From contig JBEGQX010000246.1 of the NCBI GenBank assembly GCA_041180805.1, positions 1-8,145 on the forward strand: DNA of 8,145 nt, written 5' to 3'. Below, in pieces: positions 1 through 6,736 of the stretch (the stretch's first letter is position 1; every line of letters starts with the position of its first letter). The notes beneath the pieces are model-generated. The model had not been told where the DNA came from, did no database searches, and worked only from the letters and a program-made list of their open reading frames with translations. Made by a program: the position numbers and the translations under genes. This stretch comes from JBEGQX01 sp041180805. Its GTDB lineage: Bacteria; Planctomycetota; Planctomycetia; Gemmatales; Gemmataceae.

Positions 1-264
1 GAATTTATCCGATCCGAAGCCAACCAACTTGCCAGACTGATACTGGCAAAGGTTCCTTCGGGTGAAAATAATCGAATTACCTTGGCCTGGCAGAAGGTTT
101 ATCAGCGCCCACCCACTGAAAGTGAAATGCAAGTCGTAAAAGTTTTCCTCAAGGATGCAAGGGCAACCTACCTGGCAACCAAGGCCACGGATGACACTCT
201 AAAGACCTGGACAGATCTCTGCCAGCAACTGCTTGCTTCCAATGAATTCATTTATCTGGAATAA
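1..264 (+). CDS. DUF1553 (PSD1) domain protein, C-terminal fragment
   Basis: The frame is open from base 1 to the TAA at 262-264, so this is the 3' end (87 codons) of a gene that begins outside the window. The visible part resembles the end of DUF1553/PSD1 proteins: an Ala/Leu-rich helix, then a basic-Pro segment (YQRPPTESE, residues about 48-56), and a terminal LCQQLLASNEFIYLE block that matches the family's usual ending with an NEF motif. In Planctomycetes such proteins normally carry a signal peptide, DUF1549 and DUF1553, often with a cytochrome-c-like domain, and are exported. Their reaction is not established. The DUF1501 gene begins 3 nt after the stop, so the two are almost certainly cotranscribed. 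Family assignment is fairly secure from the tail plus context. The domain make-up of the missing part cannot be judged. Confidence 0.85.
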   Translation, partial: EFIRSEANQLARLILAKVPSGENNRITLAWQKVYQRPPTESEMQVVKVFLKDARATYLATKATDDTLKTWTDLCQQLLASNEFIYLE

Positions 265-267
265 ACC

Positions 268-1701
268 ATGATCACACGAAGAGAATCCTTGTTTCGACTT
301 GCTGGTGGTGTGGGTGGGGTGGCCCTTGCTGATTTGCTGGGATCGGAAGGTTTGCTGGCGGCAGATGGATTGTCCAAGCCTGGTGAAAACCATTCCCTGA
401 GCATGGTGGCAAGGGAGCCGCATTTTCAGCCCCGTGCCAAGGCAATGATCTCCATGTTCATGCATGGTGGCCCTTCCCATGTGGATTTGTTTGACCCCAA
501 GCCAGACCTTCAGAAAAACCACGGCAAGGAATATTCTGGAAATGTCACCTACAGCTTTGTTGGAAGGGCTAACAAGAAGTTGATGGGCAGCCCCTTCAAG
601 TTTCACAAGCATGGAAAATCCGGCACCGAACTTTCTGAGCTTTTGCCCCACACGGGCATGGTTGCAGATGATATTTGCGTGATCCGTTCCATGCATACCG
701 GGCACAACGGCCACGAGGTTTCCATCCGGTTTTTTCATGGTGGCATTGCTGGTGTTCTTGGCAGACCAACCTTGGGAAGCTGGCTGACCTACGCGCTGGG
801 AAATGAATCAAATAATCTTCCATCTTACATGGTCCTATCCGATGAGGGCGGACTCCCTGTGGATGGAACCAACAACTGGTCCAGCGGATTCATGCCTGCT
901 TATTACCAGGGAACCGTGCTACGGGCACGAGAGCCGAGAATTCTGAATCTGGATCCTCCCAGGGATGTCCAGGGTATTTCCCAGAAGAGAAACCTGGATT
1001 TGCTAAGGGATTTGAACAGCAATTTCAGCCGGCTTCATCCCGGCGAGGCCGATTTGGAAAGCAGAATTTCAAGTTATGAGCTTGCAGCCTCAATGCAGGA
1101 TTCTGCGCGTGATGCCTTTGATATTTCCCAGGAGCCCAGGCATATTCTTAAACTTTATGGGATAGACAAAGACGAAACCCGCTCTTATGGCACACGCTGC
1201 CTTATTGCAAGAAGGTTGGTGGAAAGGGGGGTTCGGTTTGTTCAGTTATTCCTTAGTGGCCAGCCATGGGATAACCACAACACCATTACCAAGGGTTTGT
1301 CATCCATATGTCGTCGCACAGACCAGCCAGCGGCTGCTTTGGTGATGGATCTGAAACAGAGAGGGCTTCTGGATTCCACTTTGGTGCATTTTGGAGGCGA
1401 GATCGGAAGGTTGCCCGTGGTTGAGGGCGATTTGAATGATGCTGCGGGTCGCGATCATAATGGACAGGGTTTTTCCATCTGGCTTGCGGGCGGTGGTATT
1501 AAGCCGGGTATAACCCATGGTGCAACGGATGAAGTTGGCCATCGCGCGGCAGAGAATGTGGTGAACCCGAATGACTTCCAGGCAACCATTCTGCATCTAT
1601 TTGGGTTGGATCATTCCAAGCTGGTGTACTTCCACAACGGGCAATCCCAAATACTTACCGCTGGTAAGCCCGCCCGGATCGTTAAGGAAATACTCGCCTA
1701 G
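268..1701 (+). CDS. DUF1501 family protein with Tat signal
   Basis: This 477-residue protein belongs to DUF1501, a planctomycete-rich family related to the alkaline phosphatase/sulfatase fold; no substrate is established. The N-terminus TRRESLFRLAGG (residues 3-14) is a twin-arginine signal followed by a Gly/Ala/Leu-rich stretch, so folded export is expected. Family hallmarks are FMHGGPSHVDLFDPKP (64-79), HTGHNGHE (143-150), WDNH (334-337), a GGEIGR segment (376-381), GRDHNGQGFSIWLAGGG (394-410) and ATDEVGH (419-425). The His/Asp residues in these blocks are likely metal ligands by analogy with the superfamily. A C-terminal ATILHLFGLDH (439-449) is also typical. Length is normal and the frame is intact. 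ATG 268 lies 3 nt after the upstream stop with only a weak GGA at 258-260, which suggests translational coupling. The gene is convergent with the FGGY kinase. Confidence 0.93.
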   Translation: MITRRESLFRLAGGVGGVALADLLGSEGLLAADGLSKPGENHSLSMVAREPHFQPRAKAMISMFMHGGPSHVDLFDPKPDLQKNHGKEYSGNVTYSFVGRANKKLMGSPFKFHKHGKSGTELSELLPHTGMVADDICVIRSMHTGHNGHEVSIRFFHGGIAGVLGRPTLGSWLTYALGNESNNLPSYMVLSDEGGLPVDGTNNWSSGFMPAYYQGTVLRAREPRILNLDPPRDVQGISQKRNLDLLRDLNSNFSRLHPGEADLESRISSYELAASMQDSARDAFDISQEPRHILKLYGIDKDETRSYGTRCLIARRLVERGVRFVQLFLSGQPWDNHNTITKGLSSICRRTDQPAAALVMDLKQRGLLDSTLVHFGGEIGRLPVVEGDLNDAAGRDHNGQGFSIWLAGGGIKPGITHGATDEVGHRAAENVVNPNDFQATILHLFGLDHSKLVYFHNGQSQILTAGKPARIVKEILA

Positions 1702-1729
1702 GTTCTGCCGCTAGCCATACCAAGACTTG

Positions 1730-3259
1730 TTATTGTATTCTGGCCTGAAATGTTTTTAACACTTCCTGATAGGGGCCGACCCATGCCGGGTTTGGTTTGG
1801 TTTCGCCTTTGAACCGAATCATGGAAGCCATGCCATCTGCAATGGTGAAAGGTTCCTTGATTCCCGCCCTGGCTCGTAACATTTTTTCAAGCGAGGAGAA
1901 CGCCGCGGTTGCGGCACCCAAAGCCGGGCCTTCGAAAGATTCCAATCGCATGAGTGGTTTGTTAAGCATGCTGGCAAGTATTTCGCACATTAGTTCGCTG
2001 CGTGCAATACCCCCTGAAACCGAGATGCGCTGTATTTTTTGGCCGGCTTTTTCGTGGGCCAACACCCCAAGGGTTGCCAGGCAGGCCAGCGCTTCAAGGG
2101 AGGCGCGGAATTTTTCAGCGGGTGTTTTGGGCTCGCTTCCAATCCATTCCCAGCGAGGTTGGTGAATCCCCAGGCTTGGCTCAGGGCTGGTGAATGGAAG
2201 AACCATGGTTCCGTTGCAACCGGCGGAAACATTTCTGGCGCCATGCTCCAAGGCGTTCCAATCCGGGTTTTCACCCACTACCTTGTCCAGGAATTGGGCT
2301 CCATTGTTATAGCAACGCATCCAGAGATATGGGCCCCAGTTAAGCTTCATCACATCCAAGTTGCCCTCGGATGGAAATCCTGAGGAGGAGGAATTTACCA
2401 CCGCAGAGTTACCAAGGATGATGGCTATCTGTCCGGGTTCTGAAGCTCCGCCACCCGCTAACCCCGCCTGTTGATCATCCGAGGTGGGGAATATCCACGG
2501 GCGTTGTGCCGCAGCGATTCCATTCTCCAGGGAAAGGCTTAGGGACAATTGCCCAAGAGGTTCATCCGCACTCACGATTTCAGGTAGTTGATGCCATGCC
2601 AACTCGCGATACTTGGGGTTTTCAATGGCATTGAGCATTTCCTTGCGCCAATGGTTGGTGCGAAGGTCCATAATCCCAGTGGATGCTGCACAGGATGGGC
2701 TTGTCTTCGAAAACTCCCCGGTCAGATATCCCGCACAAAGGCTTCCATGAGAGAGAATTTTCCAAGTGCGTTCCCATTCCGCAATTGGAAGATGTTGTTC
2801 ATCTTTAAGTAAATGGCTGAGACTGTAGCGGATGGCCCAGGGACCACCAGTGAATTCGATGGCTTTGGATTGGCCTCCCAGGCGCTTTAACCCATCTTCG
2901 TTGTATTTTGCCAATGAGTGATCGTTCCAGCAGATGGCCCTTCGGACTTGCTGGATATGTTTGTCAATTCTTCCCGAAGTATGATGGGTGGCGCTGATGC
3001 CCCCGGCGATCCAATCTTTTAATCTTCCAAGTTCCCTTAGTTTGTTGGCGATGGCGCGAGTGCTTGCATACGCCTGGCCTTCAAGTTGCAAAAGGTTTAA
3101 TTCTGACACGCCATTGGCAGTCCATAGGTCTGTAGGCATGCGAACTTCAGCCACCGTTTTTCCCGACAAGTCAAAGGCAAGACATTTGACCGCCCCGGTG
3201 CTAAAGTCCCAGCCTGTGATGATGGATTTTTCAGGAACACATCGGATGGATTCTGCCAC
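1730..3259 (-). CDS. FGGY-family carbohydrate kinase (xylulokinase-like)
   Basis: A 509-residue cytosolic kinase predicted to phosphorylate a sugar or polyol with ATP. The N-terminal actin-like domain opens with GWDFSTGAVKCLAFD (16-30), the phosphate-loop pattern of FGGY kinases. CWNDHS (110-115) matches the xylulokinase WND segment. TSDDQQAGLAGGG (259-271) contains the likely catalytic Asp (261 or 262). GQIAIILGNSAVV (276-288) corresponds to the usual GTS segment, and SVSGGIARSELMCEILASML (413-432) with EGPALGAATAA (443-453) is the C-terminal ATP-binding part. The canonical substrate motif GQMHG is replaced by SATHHTSG (89-96), so the substrate should not be assumed to be xylulose. The start is GTG at 3259, supported by GGAG at 3266-3269 with a 6-nt spacer; the next Met is residue 41. 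It lies 69 nt downstream of the PAP2 gene on the same strand, so cotranscription is possible. Confidence 0.88.
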   Translation of the reverse strand: MAESIRCVPEKSIITGWDFSTGAVKCLAFDLSGKTVAEVRMPTDLWTANGVSELNLLQLEGQAYASTRAIANKLRELGRLKDWIAGGISATHHTSGRIDKHIQQVRRAICWNDHSLAKYNEDGLKRLGGQSKAIEFTGGPWAIRYSLSHLLKDEQHLPIAEWERTWKILSHGSLCAGYLTGEFSKTSPSCAASTGIMDLRTNHWRKEMLNAIENPKYRELAWHQLPEIVSADEPLGQLSLSLSLENGIAAAQRPWIFPTSDDQQAGLAGGGASEPGQIAIILGNSAVVNSSSSGFPSEGNLDVMKLNWGPYLWMRCYNNGAQFLDKVVGENPDWNALEHGARNVSAGCNGTMVLPFTSPEPSLGIHQPRWEWIGSEPKTPAEKFRASLEALACLATLGVLAHEKAGQKIQRISVSGGIARSELMCEILASMLNKPLMRLESFEGPALGAATAAFSSLEKMLRARAGIKEPFTIADGMASMIRFKGETKPNPAWVGPYQEVLKTFQARIQ

Positions 3260-3265
3260 AGTATT

Positions 3266-3269
3266 CTCC
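3266..3269 (-). promoter_or_regulatory. Ribosome binding site of the FGGY kinase gene
   Basis: Read on the minus strand, GGAG stands 6 nt before GTG 3259. It supports the non-ATG start, since no ATG occurs in frame nearby. Confidence 0.6.
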
Positions 3270-3328
3270 GGTCAAAAGTTTTTCATGTGTGGTGCAAGCG
3301 AACATTCTGGTAGAGGTTGGTTTTATTG

Positions 3329-3940
3329 TCAACCTTCCAAGGAAGGTGGGTAAGAATCGGTTGGTTTGTTGGAGTTTTTTCGAATCCAAAGATGAAGGAC
3401 GAAAACAAAGATGCCCCCACCCACCCATCCACCCAAAACATCGCTGAGATAATGGACTCCGAGATACATCCTTGTTAACCCGACTAAAATGGGGATGAAA
3501 ATACCAACCGCGGTAAGAATTAGCCGGATAGTTTTGCGCTGGGTCAGGAAAGTACCCAGAACTGCCAGGCTGCCAAAAACAGTTGTGGATACCATGGTAT
3601 GGCCGCTGGGAAAACTTGGGCTGGAAGGTAATTTTTCCACCCGGGATAAGGACATATCAGGCCTTGGGCGCTGAACCAAGTACTTAATGCCTTCGCAGGC
3701 CATCGCGGAACTTACAGCGCAAATGCAAAAAGCCAGGGCGATGTTCCTTGAGCAGATTCGCCACAAACCTAATGATATCAATGAGATAAGGATTAATAAG
3801 AACCTGCTGTCCCCAAGATGGGTTGCCATGCGCAGGAATAAATCGAGCAGATAAGGAGGATGAAAACCTTTAAGGTTTTGGGCCAATTCCAAATCTGCGC
3901 TCGGGAAGAATGTGCTCATGTACTGGGTTTGTGCGTCCAT
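3329..3940 (-). CDS. PAP2-family membrane phosphatase
   Basis: An integral membrane phosphatase of the PAP2/phosphatidic acid phosphatase superfamily, which removes phosphate from lipid phosphates or pyrophosphates such as undecaprenyl pyrophosphate. The three catalytic signatures are complete, numbered from the longest in-frame start: KYLVQRPRP (93-101, pattern KX6RP), PSGH (118-121), and TRMYLGVHYLSD (163-174, pattern RX5HX3D). His121 is the likely proton donor and His170 the nucleophile. Hydrophobic segments lie near 53-68, 74-90, 122-139, 147-167 and 178-193, so about five helices with the active site on one membrane face. The start is uncertain: ATG 3940 is chosen, but TTG 3961 (7 codons longer) and ATG 3919 are in frame and none has a clear Shine-Dalgarno. 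Substrate cannot be read from sequence. The FGGY kinase lies downstream. The gene is divergent from rpmE. Confidence 0.9.
   Translation of the reverse strand: MDAQTQYMSTFFPSADLELAQNLKGFHPPYLLDLFLRMATHLGDSRFLLILISLISLGLWRICSRNIALAFCICAVSSAMACEGIKYLVQRPRPDMSLSRVEKLPSSPSFPSGHTMVSTTVFGSLAVLGTFLTQRKTIRLILTAVGIFIPILVGLTRMYLGVHYLSDVLGGWVGGGIFVFVLHLWIRKNSNKPTDSYPPSLEG
3332..3347. repeat. Short palindrome at the 3' end of the PAP2 gene
   Basis: Arms ACCTTCC and GGAAGGT flank AA. The palindrome covers the last sense codons of the PAP2 gene, encoding the Pro-Ser-Leu-Glu-Gly tail, just before its TGA (3331-3329). On the minus strand it is followed by TGACAATAAAA, which has no U-tract, so it is a poor intrinsic terminator. 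It could be a processing site or one copy of a dispersed palindromic element. No second copy was seen in the window. Confidence 0.4.
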
Positions 3941-3941
3941 C

Positions 3942-3971
3942 TTGTCGTTTGGGGCCAACAATTTCTAGAAT
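3942..3971 (+). promoter_or_regulatory. Candidate sigma-70 type promoter for rpmE
   Basis: TTGTCG at 3942-3947 (4 of 6 matches to TTGACA) and TAGAAT at 3966-3971 (5 of 6 to TATAAT) are 18 nt apart. Transcription would start near 3978, leaving a leader of roughly 30 nt before ATG 4008. The -35 would lie just inside or upstream of the divergent PAP2 start. This is a pattern match only. Confidence 0.4.
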
Positions 3972-4007
3972 ATTAAGCTAACGCTGCCATCCAATGGAGA
4001 AAGTAAC

Positions 4008-4244
4008 ATGAAGGATAGTATTCACCCCCAATATACCGAGGCAACGGTTACTTGCGGTTGTGGTAACAAGTTTGTAACCCGTAGCACCAAGAAGAACATC
4101 ATGGTGGAAATATGTTCCAATTGCCACCCATTCTTCACAGGTAAGATGAAATTTGTTGACACTGCGGGCCGCGTCGAGAAGTTCCAGAAGAAGTTTGCAA
4201 ACTGGGACAAGAGAAAGAAAACTGGCGAAGCCGCTGCCAAGTAG
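4008..4244 (+). CDS. rpmE: 50S ribosomal protein L31, zinc-binding type
   Basis: A 78-residue large-subunit ribosomal protein. MKDSIHPQYTEATVTCGCGN (1-20) is the classic L31 N-terminus. Cys16, Cys18, Cys36 and Cys39 form the CxC...CxxC zinc site, so this is the zinc-containing (C+) paralogue type; no second, zinc-free copy is in this window. HPFFTGKMKFVDTAGRVEKF (40-59) is the conserved C-terminal half. The tail after residue 65 is Lys-rich and ends in AlaAlaAlaLys, somewhat longer than the 70-residue E. coli protein. A strong Shine-Dalgarno GGAGAAAG (3996-4003) precedes ATG 4008. A strong hairpin terminator follows, 16 nt after the stop, before prfA. Confidence 0.97.
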   Translation: MKDSIHPQYTEATVTCGCGNKFVTRSTKKNIMVEICSNCHPFFTGKMKFVDTAGRVEKFQKKFANWDKRKKTGEAAAK

Positions 4245-4260
4245 TTTGGTTAACATTATT

Positions 4261-4307
4261 AGTGCCCCTGTTCCGCGAAATGTTCGGAGCAGGGGCACTG
4301 GTTTTTT
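4261..4307 (+). terminator. Intrinsic terminator between rpmE and prfA
   Basis: Left arm 4261-4275 (AGTGCCCCTGTTCCG) pairs with right arm 4285-4299 (CGGAGCAGGGGCACT) over 15 base pairs with a single G-U pair and a 9-nt loop. Two G residues and six T residues (4302-4307) follow. The T-run is only on the plus-strand side, so it acts on transcripts from rpmE. It ends 35 nt before the prfA start. Confidence 0.9.
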
Positions 4308-4342
4308 AATTCCAGAAAGCTTTAATTCAGGAAAATAGCATC

Positions 4343-5413
4343 ATGATGGATGCCTTCGAAATCATGGTGAAACGGCATCAGGAACTGGAAGGTTTGCTTG
4401 CAGACCCCGTGGTGGTTTCTGATCGTGCCAAGTTTTCGCAATTCGCCAAGGAGCATGGCAAACTTGCCAAGCAGGTAAAACCCTACGAAGAGTACAAAAA
4501 GCTTATCGGTGATATCAAGGTTGCCGAGGAAATGCTGGCCTTGGAAAAAGATTCCGAAATGGTGGAGTACGCCAGGCAGGAACTTGCAACCATGGTATCC
4601 CGCCGGGATGAGCTGCAAACCACCCTTGAAGATTTTCTGCTTGCCGGCGATGAGAACTACGACAGCCTGATTGTGGAAATTCGCGCTGGTACCGGTGGCG
4701 ATGAAGCTGCGATTTTTGCTGGTGACCTTTACAATATGTATTCCCATTACGCAAGGGACCTGGGTTGGAAGGTGGAGGATATTTCCTTCAGTGCCGGCGA
4801 GCATGGTGGATACAAGGAAGTTATTTTTAGCATTACAGGGGATGATGCTTACCAGCACCTGAGGTTTGAAAGTGGCGGGCACCGGGTTCAGCGGGTTCCG
4901 AAAACGGAAACACAGGGTCGCATTCATACCTCCGCGGCGACGGTTGCCGTGCTGCCTGAACCCGATGAGGTGCAAGTGGAGATACGTGATCAAGACATTG
5001 AATGGGAAAGAATGCGTGCCGGTGGTGCCGGTGGGCAGCATGTGAACAAGACTGAATCTGCTGTCCGTATCGTGCACAAGCCAACGGGTATTGAAGTAAA
5101 ATGTCAGGATGAACGCAGCCAGCATAAAAACTATGAGCGTGCCATGCGTATCTTGAGAAGCCGCGTACTTGAGATGATGCGCAAGAAAGCCCACGAGGAA
5201 CGAGCTGCCGCCCGCAAAGAGCAGATCGGTTCAGGTGATCGAAGTGAGCGCATTAGAACTTATAATTACCCACAAAATCGCGTCACCGACCACCGCATTA
5301 ATTTGAACCTTTATAAGCTAGATGCCATTATGCTCGGAAACATGGCAGATTTGGTGAAGGAAATGCGGGATCACGACAGGAAAACACGGCTGGCCCAAGC
5401 CAAGGCCACCTGA
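4343..5413 (+). CDS. prfA: Peptide chain release factor 1
   Basis: RF1 reads UAA and UAG in the ribosomal A site and triggers hydrolysis of peptidyl-tRNA. The 356-residue length is normal for RF1. The coiled N-terminal domain spans about 1-100. EIRAGTGGDEAAIFAGDLY (112-130) is conserved in class I factors. The stop-codon reading tripeptide is P186-K187-T188 in HRVQRVPKTETQGRIHTSA, the PxT form of RF1 rather than the SPF of RF2. AGGAGGQHVNKTESAVRI (226-243) has the catalytic GGQ at 230-232, whose Gln is the target of PrmC. CQDERSQHKN (254-263) and RTYNYPQNRVTDHRI (305-319) complete the signature. ATG 4343 has AGGAAAA (4329-4335) 7 nt upstream; a second ATG follows directly. prmC starts 15 nt after the stop. 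Confidence 0.97.
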   Translation: MMDAFEIMVKRHQELEGLLADPVVVSDRAKFSQFAKEHGKLAKQVKPYEEYKKLIGDIKVAEEMLALEKDSEMVEYARQELATMVSRRDELQTTLEDFLLAGDENYDSLIVEIRAGTGGDEAAIFAGDLYNMYSHYARDLGWKVEDISFSAGEHGGYKEVIFSITGDDAYQHLRFESGGHRVQRVPKTETQGRIHTSAATVAVLPEPDEVQVEIRDQDIEWERMRAGGAGGQHVNKTESAVRIVHKPTGIEVKCQDERSQHKNYERAMRILRSRVLEMMRKKAHEERAAARKEQIGSGDRSERIRTYNYPQNRVTDHRINLNLYKLDAIMLGNMADLVKEMRDHDRKTRLAQAKAT

Positions 5414-5428
5414 CATTCAAAGGCCAGC

Positions 5429-6301
5429 ATGCAACCAGAAACAAAATGGACTGTTGGCGAACTTCTCGATTGGACTGCGAAGTACTTCGCTCAAAAAAAA
5501 TTCGATTCCCCCCGTCTTGATGCGGAAATACTACTCGCGCACGCTTTGAAAAAAAAACGAATAGACTTGTACGTTTCCCATGATCAGGTTCCCGAGCAAC
5601 AATTGCGCGATGCCTTTCGGGAATTGGTAAAGCAACGAACGGAAGGCTGCCCTGTCGCTTACCTGGTCGGGAAGAAGGAATTCTTCGGCTTGGATTTTCA
5701 GGTCAATCAAAACGTATTGATTCCAAGGCCGGACACTGAATGTCTTGTGGATGCGGCCTTAAGGTTGGCGAAAAAAGAGGGATGGAAGCAGATTTTGGAT
5801 ATTGGAACTGGTTCTGGATGTATTGCCATAGCATTGGCCAGGCATCTGCCAGGTGTCACTGTTTGTGCTGTGGATATTTCGGAAAAAGCACTTGAAGTGG
5901 CCCGAGTTAATGCACGAAATCACAACCTTGAGGCGAGAATTGAATTTGTTTGCGGCAGTTTGCTGGAGCCGGTGCTTGGCAGGGAACTTTTTGATGCCAT
6001 CGTTTCCAACCCGCCTTATATTCCCGCAAAGGAAATTGAGGAACTGGAGGTTGGTGTAAAGAAATATGAACCAAGGTCAGCCTTGGATGGCGGCCCGGAA
6101 GGCTTGGATATTATCTCAAAGATTATTAAACAGGCGCCTGCCAGCCTTAAAAATGGCGGACATTTACTCATGGAGGTTGGTGCTGTCCAGGCAGATGCGG
6201 TTACCCGCCTAATCAAGAATATGGTGGGATTGGAATCGTTAGCCACGATTTCGGATGGGGCCCAGATACAGCGTGTTGTGCATGCCAGGAAGAATAGTTG
6301 A
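5429..6301 (+). CDS. prmC: Release factor glutamine N5-methyltransferase
   Basis: PrmC (HemK) transfers a methyl group from S-adenosylmethionine to the side-chain amide of the GGQ glutamine in release factors; its RF1 substrate is encoded just upstream. The 290 residues are of normal length. The N-terminal helical domain (about 1-80) includes SPRLDAEILLAHAL (27-40) and the segment PVAYLVGKKEFFGLDF (75-90). PRPDTE (99-104) leads into the SAM fold: motif I DIGTGSG (124-130), acidic AVDIS (147-151), catalytic NPPYIP (194-199) that holds the target amide, and YEPRSALDGGPEGLD (213-227). ATG 5429 has a weak AAAGG upstream, and the 15-nt gap to prfA suggests cotranscription and partly coupled translation. 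The first 45 codons contain A8, C6 and A9 runs. The gene is convergent with the lipoprotein gene, 6 nt apart. Confidence 0.97.
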   Translation: MQPETKWTVGELLDWTAKYFAQKKFDSPRLDAEILLAHALKKKRIDLYVSHDQVPEQQLRDAFRELVKQRTEGCPVAYLVGKKEFFGLDFQVNQNVLIPRPDTECLVDAALRLAKKEGWKQILDIGTGSGCIAIALARHLPGVTVCAVDISEKALEVARVNARNHNLEARIEFVCGSLLEPVLGRELFDAIVSNPPYIPAKEIEELEVGVKKYEPRSALDGGPEGLDIISKIIKQAPASLKNGGHLLMEVGAVQADAVTRLIKNMVGLESLATISDGAQIQRVVHARKNS

Positions 6302-6307
6302 TAATTA

Positions 6308-6736
6308 TCAGGGTTTTTCAATTTCAATAAGGAAGAAATTTTCTTGGTTGGGTTTTACGACAACCTTTACAGGGGATGTTGAAAAATCCAAATATTTTAT
6401 TGCAACATATTTTGAGCGATTTTTAAAATCAGGGCTGTCAGGAATATCCAAGTCCACTCGTACTGTTTGCTCACCCTCGACAGAACCACTATCTTCTTTT
6501 ACAGTGCTTAATGAAAATGTCCCATCCGGATTTGTATTGGCCATGGACCTTGTAAATGGAGACTTCGTGGATTCAAAATAAATCTTCCCTTGAAAGGGCT
6601 TTCCATCACCTTTGAATACAACCTTTCCTTTGACTGGATAGGTTTTTAACTCACCCGAACAGCCGATTAGGATTAAAAGGATTCCCAAGCAAGTAAAACG
6701 GCGAAAACTAGTAATCACCTGGAATTTCCCCATCAT
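6308..6736 (-). CDS. Lipoprotein with carboxypeptidase-regulatory-like beta domain
   Basis: A small exported lipoprotein of the kind that often follows DUF1559 genes in Planctomycetes; its molecular function is unknown. From ATG 6736 it has 142 residues: a basic n-region (SFRR), a hydrophobic core CLGILLILIG and a lipobox Cys at residue 26 (LIGC), so lipid anchoring is expected. The mature part begins with YPVKGKVVFKGDGKPFQG, then IYFEST and NPDGTFSLST, the pattern of transthyretin-like/carboxypeptidase-regulatory-like domains, and ends in short beta-like strands. The start is ambiguous. TTG 6772, ATG 6736 and 6733, and GTG 6718 are all in frame. GTG 6718 has a GGGGA 9 nt upstream, would overlap DUF1559 by only 11 nt and would give a compact signal peptide. 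All choices overlap the upstream DUF1559 stop (6708), which indicates translational coupling. Confidence 0.78.
   Translation of the reverse strand: MMGKFQVITSFRRFTCLGILLILIGCSGELKTYPVKGKVVFKGDGKPFQGKIYFESTKSPFTRSMANTNPDGTFSLSTVKEDSGSVEGEQTVRVDLDIPDSPDFKNRSKYVAIKYLDFSTSPVKVVVKPNQENFFLIEIEKP

Noticed and set aside
199..738. A 179-codon open frame on the minus strand opposite the DUF1501 gene
   Set aside because: The plus strand carries a full family match here, and the antisense translation shows no motif, signal or ribosome binding site of note.
1654..1668. Hairpin CTTACC-GCT-GGTAAG near the end of the DUF1501 gene
   Set aside because: The six-base stem is inside coding sequence and no T-run follows, so I do not call it a terminator.
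1797..2383. Overlapping plus-strand open frames inside the FGGY kinase
   Set aside because: The minus strand holds an intact 509-residue kinase across the region. The plus frames are low-complexity shadows without family features.
4322..5194. A 290-codon open frame on the minus strand opposite prfA
   Set aside because: It is the antisense shadow of a clear RF1 gene. Its translation has no recognisable domain, and it shares the strand and phase constraints imposed by prfA codon usage.
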